Below, piece after piece: positions 23,267-29,682 of a DNA stretch of 29,682 nt. Positions within the stretch are counted from its first letter, which is position 1; every line of letters starts with the position of its first letter. Source of the stretch: an uncultured Collinsella sp. (lineage in GTDB: Bacteria; Actinomycetota; Coriobacteriia; Coriobacteriales; Coriobacteriaceae). The position numbers and the translations under genes are program-made. Under the pieces are notes generated by a model. It was not told the DNA's origin. It made no database searches and saw nothing but the letters and a program-made list of their open reading frames with translations. Location of the stretch: the NCBI GenBank assembly GCA_934654515.1, contig CAKUGA010000013.1, positions 1 through 29,682 on the forward strand, written 5' to 3'.

Positions 23267-23419
23267 ACGTTCCTTTTGGGGCGTCCTGCAAGGACATGGG
23301 TCCCTGCAGACGCGTGGGCCTAAAAACGTGTCCGCACGCCATGTGACACTTAACCTGTCGCCCTGCTCTGTCGCGGTGGCACGTACCTGAACAACGACCC
23401 TCTAAGGAGTTCGATATCG

Positions 23420-23659
23420 ATGAGTGACAACACCAAGCATCTCGCAAAGAAATGCGTTAAGGACGCAGGACCGTGCATCGCGCTGTGCGTGGCCGGCGCG
23501 ACGGTCGCGCTATTGGCTGTTCTGGGGCCGTTCGACGTGCTTCGAAGCGCCAGCTCTCTGCATGTTTGCATGGCCCTTGCCGGAGCCATGATGACCGGCG
23601 GCGTGCTCGATCTGATCTTTTGGGTGTTTGACCCGTTTGGATGGAAGAACGAGGGGTAA
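23420..23659 (+). CDS. Small membrane protein with two predicted helices, hypothetical
   Basis: 79 residues from ATG 23420, with AAGGAG about 11 nt upstream. Two hydrophobic segments are visible (about 18-36 and 48-70) joined by a short polar turn, with a Lys-rich N-terminus and Cys12, Cys19 and Cys23. I do not recognise a family. It precedes the metallophosphoesterase pair by 40 nt and could share a transcript with it. Confidence 0.55.
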   Translation: MSDNTKHLAKKCVKDAGPCIALCVAGATVALLAVLGPFDVLRSASSLHVCMALAGAMMTGGVLDLIFWVFDPFGWKNEG

Positions 23660-23699
23660 GCCCTAAGGGACGGATGCCCCGCAGCGTTAGGAGGTCCCC

Positions 23700-24338
23700 T
23701 TGATTTGGTTTACCAGCGATACTCACTTTGGACACGAGAACATGCTGCGGCTCGCCGACAGGCCTTGGTCGACTGTTGCGCAGATGAACGACGCCATGGT
23801 CGCGAGCATTAATGGCAAAGTCGCTGTGGACGACGAGCTTTACATTTTGGGTGATTTCAGCTTTAAGATGACGGCCCAAGAGGCCTACGAGCTGCGCAAA
23901 AGCATTGCCTGCAAGCGCATTCATCTACTGCCCGGCAACCACGACAAAGACTGGACGCAGCCTGCGGTAGCGGATGCTTTTATCGTCGAGCCGCCCATTT
24001 GCGTGCTCAGGATCGACCGCCAGAAAATCGTGCTGAGCCACTATCCCATGGTCGACTGGCAGGGCATGTCGCACGGCAGCTGGCATCTGCACGGGCATAT
24101 CCATAGCTGCGGCGGCGCGTATAACAAGTTCAACCTTCGGCAGGGGCTGCTGCGCTATGACGTGGGCGTGGACGCCAACGGTTACGCCCCGGTAAGTTTG
24201 GATGAGCTCAAGTTATGGTTTGCGCAGGTAGACGAGCTGGTGCAGTGCGTTAAATGGCCGTGGTGGGTCAACGCCACGGGCGACGAGCAGATCGAGCGCG
24301 ATCTCGAAACCTATAAGAGGGAAGTGGTGATCCGATGA
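23700..24338 (+). CDS. Metallophosphoesterase 1 (calcineurin-like)
   Basis: 212 residues from TTG 23700 with AGGAGG 5 nt upstream, which decides the start. Metal-binding motifs of calcineurin-like phosphoesterases are in order: TSDTHFGHENM, LGDFSF, LPGNHDKDW, LSHYP and HLHGHIHSCG. It should bind two metal ions and cleave phosphomono- or diesters. It belongs to the small single-domain group often seen in phages and bacterial accessory genes. The next gene, of the same superfamily, overlaps its stop codon as ATGA. Confidence 0.87.
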   Translation: MIWFTSDTHFGHENMLRLADRPWSTVAQMNDAMVASINGKVAVDDELYILGDFSFKMTAQEAYELRKSIACKRIHLLPGNHDKDWTQPAVADAFIVEPPICVLRIDRQKIVLSHYPMVDWQGMSHGSWHLHGHIHSCGGAYNKFNLRQGLLRYDVGVDANGYAPVSLDELKLWFAQVDELVQCVKWPWWVNATGDEQIERDLETYKREVVIR

Positions 24339-25357
24339 CGGTCTATGTGACGGGCGATATTCACGGCGGCCTCGACATGCAAAAGCTGCGCGATTGGGAC
24401 CTTGGGGATAGCCTGACGAGCGACGACTATCTCATCGTCGCCGGCGACTTTGGCTTTCCGTGGGATTTCTCTGCCGAGGAGTGTGCCGACATCGCTTGGC
24501 TGGAGTCGCGCCCCTATACCGTGCTGTTCGTCGACGGCAACCACGAACGTTTCGACCACTGGGCTGAGCGCCCCATGGAGCTGTGGCATGGTGGGTTGAC
24601 GCAGCGTCTGTCGGACACCTCGCCCATGCGGCGCCTGACGCGCGGCGAGGTTTTTGAGCTCGACGGCTCAACGGTCTTTACCATGGGCGGCGCCACGAGT
24701 GTGGACAAGGAATACCGCATTCCGTATTCCAGCTGGTGGCCGCAGGAACTGCCGGACGAGCGCAACTTTGAGGAGGCGCGGACAAAGCTCGACGGCGTGG
24801 GCTGGAAGGTCGACTACGTGATCACCCACACCTGCTCCACGCGCATGCTTTCGCCCACGCTCTATCCGGGGCCCGGCTGGAATTGCCCTGCCGTTGATCG
24901 GCTTACGGCATTTTTCGATGAGCTGGAAGACCGCTTGGACTACAGGCGCTGGTACTACGGGCATTTTCATCGAGATGCCAACCCCGCCGAGCGTCATACC
25001 GTGCTCTACGACTGCATCGTTCGCTTGGGCGACGAACTCCAGCCCTGGGATGTTGCGCAGGGGTGGGGCGTATTTGGCTACTCGGCTGTTACAGTGATGT
25101 TCTCTCGGTGCGCGCGGATGACGTCCCAGCTAAAGTGCTCGACCAGCTGCTCGGCAGAGCGCGGCGTGGTGCCCGGTGCGATGCCTGTTTGTCCGGCGAG
25201 CCAGCCCAGCAGCGCTTCGGGCGTGCCAAAGCGGGCGCGGAGTTCGCCCAGGTCCAGATCGCGGTCTCGTTTGGAAAGGCGGCGGCCGTCCGGTGCCGTG
25301 AGCAGCGGAATATGCGCGTATTGCGGCGTGGGCAGTCCCAGTAGATGCTGCAGATAG
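24335..25357 (+). CDS. Metallophosphoesterase 2 with an aberrant C-terminal extension
   Basis: 340 residues from ATG 24335 (ATGA overlap with the previous stop). Motifs: VTGDIHGGLD, VAGDFGFPWD, FVDGNHERFD, YVITHTCS and YYGHFHRDAN. After about residue 240 (CIVRLGDELQPWD) the sequence changes to Ser/Arg-rich text encoded antisense to gluQ, so the last ~95 residues look like readthrough after loss of the natural stop. Homologues end near residue 235-250 as I remember them. The catalytic core appears intact. The two phosphoesterases may act on related substrates. Confidence 0.8.
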   Translation: MTVYVTGDIHGGLDMQKLRDWDLGDSLTSDDYLIVAGDFGFPWDFSAEECADIAWLESRPYTVLFVDGNHERFDHWAERPMELWHGGLTQRLSDTSPMRRLTRGEVFELDGSTVFTMGGATSVDKEYRIPYSSWWPQELPDERNFEEARTKLDGVGWKVDYVITHTCSTRMLSPTLYPGPGWNCPAVDRLTAFFDELEDRLDYRRWYYGHFHRDANPAERHTVLYDCIVRLGDELQPWDVAQGWGVFGYSAVTVMFSRCARMTSQLKCSTSCSAERGVVPGAMPVCPASQPSSASGVPKRARSSPRSRSRSRLERRRPSGAVSSGICAYCGVGSPSRCCR

Positions 25358-26097
25358 ATCTGGCGAGGCGTGGAACCCAGCAGGTCGCATCCGCGTACGA
25401 CCTCGGTGATGCCCATGGCGGCGTCGTCGACCACCACGGCCAGCTGGTAGGCAAACACGCCGTCGCTGCGGCGCACCAAAAAGTCGCCGCACTCGGTGGC
25501 GAGCGCCTCGCATTGGGCGCCGTACGTGCGGTCGACAAACTCGACCACGTCGTCCGCGAGGTCGTCGACGGCGGGCACGCGCAGGCGTGTGGCCGGGGCG
25601 CGCAGGGCGCTGCGGCGGGAGATTTCTTCGGCAGAAAGACCTCGACAGGCGCCGCGGTAGATGGGCGTGCCGTCGCTAGCGTGCGGCGCGCTCGCGGCGT
25701 GGAGCTCGGCGCGCGTGCAAAAGCAGGGATAGGTGAGACCGGCGTCTTGCAGCTGGCGCAGGGCGGTCTCGTATAGATCCAAGCGATCGTGCTGGTAGTA
25801 GGGGCCTTCGTCCCACTCGAGCCCCAGCCAAGCGAGGTCGGCGATGAGCTGGGCGGCGAGCTCCGGTCGCTTGCAGCGATCGTCTAGGTCCTCGATGCGC
25901 AGCACGATGCGACCGCCCTGGCTGCGGGCCGAAAGCCACGCGCACAGGCAACTGAACACGTTGCCCAGGTGCATGCGGCCCGAGGGCGACGGGGCAAAGC
26001 GGCCCATGACGGGCGCAGGCGTGCTGGGCGCCGTAGCGGGTGCGGGCGACGTGCCGGTTGCGGCGGGCGTTGCTATGTTGCATGCGTTGATATCCAT
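25078..26097 (-). CDS. gluQ: Glutamyl-Q tRNA(Asp) synthetase
   Basis: 339 residues from ATG 26097. It has the class I synthetase motif RFAPSPSGRMHLGN (HIGH-type, about 33-46), RIEDLDDRCKRPE, the CFC pair of a zinc site in YPCFCTRAEL, and RLSKRD (KMSKS-type). It lacks the anticodon-binding domain of GluRS, which identifies GluQ, the enzyme that attaches glutamate to queuosine in tRNA-Asp. A Thr/Pro/Ala-rich N-terminal extension of about 30 residues precedes the catalytic core, and no Shine-Dalgarno is seen; TATACT lies 8 nt before the ATG, so the transcript may be almost leaderless. The true start could be Met31. Its 3' end overlaps the convergent phosphoesterase frame by 280 nt. Confidence 0.88.
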   Translation of the reverse strand: MDINACNIATPAATGTSPAPATAPSTPAPVMGRFAPSPSGRMHLGNVFSCLCAWLSARSQGGRIVLRIEDLDDRCKRPELAAQLIADLAWLGLEWDEGPYYQHDRLDLYETALRQLQDAGLTYPCFCTRAELHAASAPHASDGTPIYRGACRGLSAEEISRRSALRAPATRLRVPAVDDLADDVVEFVDRTYGAQCEALATECGDFLVRRSDGVFAYQLAVVVDDAAMGITEVVRGCDLLGSTPRQIYLQHLLGLPTPQYAHIPLLTAPDGRRLSKRDRDLDLGELRARFGTPEALLGWLAGQTGIAPGTTPRSAEQLVEHFSWDVIRAHRENITVTAE

Positions 26098-26233
26098 GCG
26101 GACGAGTATAGCGCGGGGCGTGGCGGGGGAGGCGTTGCCGTCGCTCGCAAGTTGCCAAGACCGTGCGTTGTGCGCGGCGGACACCGACTCAATACCTCGA
26201 TTGCCGACCGCCAGCCCAGCCTCTTAAACGACA

Positions 26234-26269
26234 GAAACCCCGGCAGCTCTTCGCAACTGCCGGGGTTTC
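26234..26269. terminator. Strong 13-bp hairpin upstream of gluQ
   Basis: GAAACCCCGGCAG (26234-26246) and CTGCCGGGGTTTC (26257-26269) form a perfect stem with a 10-nt loop. T-rich sequence follows on the minus strand (TGTCGTTT). There is no gene directly beside it, so it may be left from a lost gene or insulate gluQ. Confidence 0.7.
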
Positions 26270-26605
26270 CGCGGAAAAGGGGGACATGATCCTCGAACGA
26301 ACGGCAAAGGGGCAATCCGTTTTCGCTCAACTGCTTTATGCCCCTCGTTCGCCGGCTCAATCAGCGCGCGCCGCACCCACACAAAGCCGCTACACCTGTG
26401 ATGGAGCTATGAAGTGGTATCTATTGCTGGCGCGGGCCATGCCAAGGAGTGTCCCAGACTGCCGGCAGATAAGGAACGTCCCAAACTGCCGGCTACGGGC
26501 GTGACTTTTATCCCGTTTGGCGCTCCGCTGACCTAGAAGCTCGCGTCGCAAGCTCGCAAACGTGGGACAATAGCGTTACTGGTATCACAGACAAAGGATG
26601 TGCCT
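26270..26605. other. Intergenic stretch with a short direct repeat, no gene supported
   Basis: Frames on the plus strand lack convincing start signals, and the predicted peptides are Arg/Pro/Ser-rich and unlike any family I know. It contains the 27-bp-period repeat at 26444-26493 and the leader of the DUF2207 gene. Confidence 0.45.
26444..26493. repeat. Tandem repeat, 23-bp units, 27-bp period
   Basis: AAGGAGTGTCCCAGACTGCC plus GGC (26444-26466) and AAGGAACGTCCCAAACTGCC plus GGC (26471-26493) match at 20 of 23 positions. I have the impression this unit recurs in related genomes, but that cannot be verified here. Confidence 0.65.
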
Positions 26606-28552
26606 ATGAACGCCCCCGTTGCCAAACCCTGTCGGCAGCGCCGCCTATTTGCGCGATTCGCTTCCGTCTGCGCGCTTGTTACGTGCGCACTGTTGCTGCT
26701 GCCCGCCGCCGCCCATGCCGACGGCTACTCCATGAGCCAAACCTATATCGGTGCCACGGTCGAGGCCGATGGCTCGCTGACCGTTGTCGAGGGACGTCAG
26801 TTCGATTTTGACGACGACATCAACGGCGTGTATTGGGATATCAATACAGGCTCCAACCAGCAAGGCGGTTCGGTAAGCGTCGATGTGCTGAGCGTCGAGG
26901 AAGACGACACCGCGTTTAACAAGGTCGGCAGCGCAAACAAGGGCGACGACGGTGTTTACACGGTGGAGCAGTCCGGCGACGGCGTAAGGATCAAGGTGTT
27001 CAGCCCCCACGAGAGCGGCGACAGCGCGATCTTTTACGTGAGCTATACCATGGTCGGCGCGGTCATGAACTGGTCCGATACCGCCGAGCTCTACTGGAAA
27101 TTCGTCGGCGACGGCTGGTCCGCGGACTCCGATGACGTCGAGATGGAACTCTACTTCGCAAACGCGGCTGCCGGGACGGCGGCCGTCAAGGGCGACAACT
27201 TCCGCGCATGGGGCCACGGTCCGCTGACGGGCGACGTGTCGCTCGACGAGAGCGAGCCCATGGTCACCTATACCATTCCGTGCGTGCATGAGGGCGAGTT
27301 CGCCGAGGCGCGCGTCGCCTTCCCCAGCGACTGGGTGCCGCAGCTTGCCGCCTCGAGCGAAGAGCGCATGTCGACGATTCTGAGCGAAGAGAAGGAATGG
27401 GCCGACGAGGCCAACGCCCGCCGCGAGCACGCGCGTGCGGTCGCCAGCGCGATTGCCGTGGTGTGTGTTGTCGTGGCGGTCGCCTATACCGGTGCGATCG
27501 TGATGCTCAAGCTGCGTCGCCCCAAGCCCAAGCCGCTCTTCCAGGACGATTACTTCCGCGATGTGCCCTCGGCCGACCATCCTGCCGTGCTGGCGGCCCT
27601 CATGGCTTGGAATGACGTGCCCGACCAGGCATATATCGCCACGCTTATGAAGCTTACCGACGATCGCGTGATCAAGCTGGAAGAGGCGACCGAGACCAAG
27701 AAGAAGGGCCTGCTCCGTCGCGAAAAAGAGGAGCAGACGTATCGCATCACCGTGACCGACGAGGGCTGGAAGGCTGCCAAGAAGGACGGCATCGATCGCG
27801 ACGTGCTCAAGGTCTTCTTTGCCGGCGTTAAGCCCGATAAGGACGGCGTCCGTTCGCGCACGTTTAGCGAGTTGGAGGAGTACGCTAGCGAGCGCACCGA
27901 ATCTGTTGGCGACAAGCTCGAGGACTATCAGACCACGGTCAAGGGCAAGCTGGAAGGGCGCGAGCTTATCGCATCGGACGGTAGCGTCGCCCTGGTGGCC
28001 GGCTTGATTCTCGGCATCATCATTGTCTTTAGCATCCTGGGTTCCCTGTTCTATACCGACTTTGCGGAGGCCAACGTCGTTGCCGCTGCGATTTCGATTC
28101 CCATTGTGATCGTGGGCTTTGTCCTCAGCTGCACCTTCCGTCGTTACACGCCGGAGGGCGCCGAGCTGGCGGCCCGCTGCAAGGCGCTCAAGCACTGGCT
28201 CGAGGACTTTACGCGTCTGAAGGAGGCCATCCCCGGCGATCTGGTTCTGTGGAATAAGCTGCTGGTGATGGGCGTTGCCCTGGGTGTTTCGAAAGAAGTG
28301 CTGCGACAGCTGGCCGAGGCCGTGCCTGCGGATCTGCGCAACAGCGACGATTTCTACGACAACTACCCCTGCTACTGGTGGTATTACCATCACTACGGCA
28401 ACGAGTCCCCGCTTGATTCGTTCAACGATGTGTACCACGAGACCATCCGTGAGCTGGCTTCGAGTTCCGATAGCTCGAGCGGCGGCAGTGGCGGCGGCTT
28501 CTCTGGTGGCGGCGGTGGCGGCGCCGGCGGAGGCGGCGGCGGAACGTTCTAG
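26606..28552 (+). CDS. DUF2207 family membrane protein
   Basis: 648 residues from ATG 26606, with AAAGGA 7 nt upstream. A signal peptide (Arg-rich start, hydrophobic core, cleavage after AHA about residue 38) leads into a beta-rich extracellular domain (SQTYIGATVEADGSLTVVE). Membrane segments lie at about 280-304, and two close together at about 468-510. The cytoplasmic middle region and the C-terminal Gly-rich tail (SGGSGGGFSGGGGGG) are typical of DUF2207 proteins. The function of the family is unknown; it is envelope-located. It is a single-gene unit ended by a clear terminator. Confidence 0.87.
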   Translation: MNAPVAKPCRQRRLFARFASVCALVTCALLLLPAAAHADGYSMSQTYIGATVEADGSLTVVEGRQFDFDDDINGVYWDINTGSNQQGGSVSVDVLSVEEDDTAFNKVGSANKGDDGVYTVEQSGDGVRIKVFSPHESGDSAIFYVSYTMVGAVMNWSDTAELYWKFVGDGWSADSDDVEMELYFANAAAGTAAVKGDNFRAWGHGPLTGDVSLDESEPMVTYTIPCVHEGEFAEARVAFPSDWVPQLAASSEERMSTILSEEKEWADEANARREHARAVASAIAVVCVVVAVAYTGAIVMLKLRRPKPKPLFQDDYFRDVPSADHPAVLAALMAWNDVPDQAYIATLMKLTDDRVIKLEEATETKKKGLLRREKEEQTYRITVTDEGWKAAKKDGIDRDVLKVFFAGVKPDKDGVRSRTFSELEEYASERTESVGDKLEDYQTTVKGKLEGRELIASDGSVALVAGLILGIIIVFSILGSLFYTDFAEANVVAAAISIPIVIVGFVLSCTFRRYTPEGAELAARCKALKHWLEDFTRLKEAIPGDLVLWNKLLVMGVALGVSKEVLRQLAEAVPADLRNSDDFYDNYPCYWWYYHHYGNESPLDSFNDVYHETIRELASSSDSSSGGSGGGFSGGGGGGAGGGGGGTF

Positions 28553-28565
28553 CGCGCGCTTGCTT

Positions 28566-28614
28566 TGGGGTGGACCTTTCTGGGCGGTTGCCAGGGAAGA
28601 TCCACCCCATTTTT
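28566..28614 (+). terminator. Terminator of the DUF2207 gene
   Basis: TGGGGTGGA (28566-28574) pairs with TCCACCCCA (28601-28609), with inner CTGG/CCAG pairing, followed by TTTTTG. Confidence 0.85.
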
Positions 28615-28680
28615 GTGCATCGAAACGGGCCGAACTTTCCGCTGCGGACCTTCGCGCAAGGGGCAGTGGGCAAAAAATGC

Positions 28681-28880
28681 CAAATATGAGTACTGTTGCT
28701 GCGTTGGTCACATATGTTTGCACATAATAATGGGCTCCTAATGAGAGTACTTCTCGTTAGGAGCCCATTTTATTGAACATTTGAGGAACTACGTCAGCTC
28801 ATGCAGCTGGTCGTCATGCCTACAAGCATCAAAAATGCCCCAAATCGCTGCTACTAAAAAGGTAACAGTACTCATATTTG
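28681..28880. repeat. 17-bp perfect inverted repeats, possible miniature element
   Basis: CAAATATGAGTACTGTT (28681-28697) is exactly complementary to 28864-28880. The similarity continues outward as GG-CAAAAAA on the left and TTTTTTG-CC on the right, so the arms are about 31 bp with four mismatches. The 166-bp interior includes a strong terminator-like hairpin. This looks like a small non-autonomous element or a recurrent intergenic repeat. Confidence 0.7.
28729..28772. terminator. 19-bp hairpin terminator, probably bidirectional
   Basis: 28729-28747 pairs with 28751-28769 (AATGGGCTCCTAATGAGAG and its complement, two G-U pairs) around a 3-nt loop. A run of T follows rightward (TTTTATT) and TTATTATG leftward. 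It lies within the inverted-repeat element. Confidence 0.8.
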
Positions 28881-28919
28881 ATGTTTTTTGACCAAGGCTA
28901 TCTACAAACCCCCTAGGCC

Positions 28920-28987
28920 ACTCATTGGGGATAGACTTAAATGACTAGTTGTTGGGGATCAGTCATTGGGGACATTCTTAAATGACT
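28920..28987. repeat. Two 27-bp direct repeats, 41-bp period
   Basis: ACTCATTGGGGATAGACTTA plus AATGACT (28920-28946) and AGTCATTGGGGACATTCTTA plus AATGACT (28961-28987) share most positions. The second has complementary ends (AGTCATT/AATGACT) and could form a small hairpin. No gene function is implied. Confidence 0.65.
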
Positions 28988-29004
28988 GGGTGTGGCTGCC
29001 TGGG

Positions 29005-29646
29005 CTAGGCTGTTAGGTCGAGTTCGTAGAGAAAGCTTTCGCGCGGCATGTCGTGACGACGCTCTTCGCGGTTGGCGCGGTGCGTGGCCGTGCGCTTAAA
29101 GCCGTGCAGCTCGTAGAACTTCCACGAGCAGCTAGAGTCGGTGTACAAGTGCGCCCTTGTCGCCCCGCGCGAGGACAGGTACGAGACCGCGGCATCGAGC
29201 AAAACCGAGCCAACGCCCAGGCCATGGACATCGGGATCGACGGCGAGCAGCGTGACTTCGTTGTCGTGCGGCAACGGGCTGCTCTCGAGCAGGCGGTTGT
29301 TGGTTCGGATGGTTGCACGCACAAACGAGAGATACTCGGCGCAGGCATCAGGCTCCAGTTCACGCATTTGCGATAGCAGAGCGCGTTCGGTGTCCATCCA
29401 ATGTTCCTTGACGGTGGCGCCGGAACTCTGTCCCGCGCGCGCGAGCGCAATGCCACGCGCCTCGCCGTCAATCACCGCAACCTGCGAAAACGTCGATGAC
29501 GAAAGGCAATAGGCGAGGTCGCACGCGGCCTCAAGGCGGTTGTACTCATCGTTATCCGAATTGTTATGCCAAAGCTGCTGCAGAATCAGCGCGATGGCGT
29601 CGAAGTCTTCGGTATCAAACGGTCGGTAGAGAACCCGCGAGACCAT
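29005..29646 (-). CDS. GNAT-family N-acetyltransferase
   Basis: 213 residues from ATG 29646, with AAAGAGG 4 nt upstream. The acetyl-CoA binding motif A is VTLLAVDPDVHGLGVGSVLL (V-x-P-x-x-x-G-x-G-x-G variant), followed by HLYTDSSCSWKFYELHGFKR (motif B). The N-terminal part (FDTEDFDAIALILQQLWHNN) is typical of small GNATs. Substrate unknown. It is transcribed leftward toward the repeat-rich gap and appears to be a single-gene unit. Confidence 0.88.
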   Translation of the reverse strand: MVSRVLYRPFDTEDFDAIALILQQLWHNNSDNDEYNRLEAACDLAYCLSSSTFSQVAVIDGEARGIALARAGQSSGATVKEHWMDTERALLSQMRELEPDACAEYLSFVRATIRTNNRLLESSPLPHDNEVTLLAVDPDVHGLGVGSVLLDAAVSYLSSRGATRAHLYTDSSCSWKFYELHGFKRTATHRANREERRHDMPRESFLYELDLTA

Positions 29647-29682
29647 GGTGCCTCTTTCTTTTGCGGATGCATATCGAGCACA

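Noticed and set aside
26286..26504. 72-codon frame upstream of DUF2207
   Set aside because: A G-rich sequence precedes the ATG but too close for a normal ribosome site; the product is low-complexity and contains the translated DNA repeat.
26645..28723. Very long open frame on the minus strand across the DUF2207 gene
   Set aside because: It mirrors codon positions of a well-supported gene in GC-rich DNA, has no start signal, and its product is His/Arg/Leu-rich without motifs.
28789..28875. 28-codon minus-strand frame (MSTVTFLVAAIWGIFDAC) in the inverted-repeat element
   Set aside because: Hydrophobic and tempting as a small membrane peptide, but there is no ribosome site and its start lies inside the repeat arm, so it is more likely part of the element.

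Overview
The window is chromosomal DNA from a high-GC Gram-positive bacterium. Gene content and style (Ppx/GppA next to a septum-initiator-like protein, DUF4342 with an OmpR-type two-component pair, GluQ, DUF2207) point to Coriobacteriia, most likely a gut Collinsella. That assignment is an inference from gene families, not from a marker gene. Housekeeping segments alternate with accessory blocks whose base composition differs.

Layout. 1-1562: end of a FtsB/DivIC-like membrane protein and a Ppx/GppA phosphatase. 1783-7266: a ribosomally synthesised peptide (RiPP) locus. Two tandem precursor genes with near-identical leaders lie on the minus strand, and a divergent operon carries a nucleotidyltransferase, a soluble S24/S26-type peptidase, an HPr-kinase-like P-loop protein, a PqqD-like protein and an ABC exporter. 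The leaders resemble lasso-peptide leaders, but neither the lasso cyclase nor the B2 protease is present. 7284-7967: small repeat-containing ORF, inverted repeats, a duplicated tRNA-Leu 3' end with its terminator, and an intact tRNA-Leu(UAA). 7999-12158: a membrane-anchored helical protein, a PTS IIB protein with a VOC protein, and a DUF4342/response regulator/histidine kinase operon.

12412-23266 is a defence island. It holds an AbiF-type HEPN protein preceded by a structured leader (candidate RNA antitoxin), an HNH_2 endonuclease, a degenerate scar, and then a tight five-gene operon. That operon has two tandem C5-cytosine methyltransferases, an McrB-like AAA+ motor, an LlaJI-R2-like PD-(D/E)XK nuclease and a DUF4263 (Shedu-type) nuclease. 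The first four genes match the four-gene LlaJI restriction system; the fifth overlaps the fourth by 14 nt. A convergent HsdS-like specificity gene is split by an in-frame stop, and a small Cys/His fragment closes the island.

23420-29682: a small two-helix membrane protein, two overlapping metallophosphoesterases, gluQ (convergent, with a 280-nt antisense overlap), a large DUF2207 membrane protein, a repeat-rich intergenic stretch, and a GNAT acetyltransferase.

The two most interesting systems are the LlaJI-Shedu composite operon and the cyclase-less RiPP locus. All calls rest on reading the sequence and on recalled family knowledge; no database search was run.
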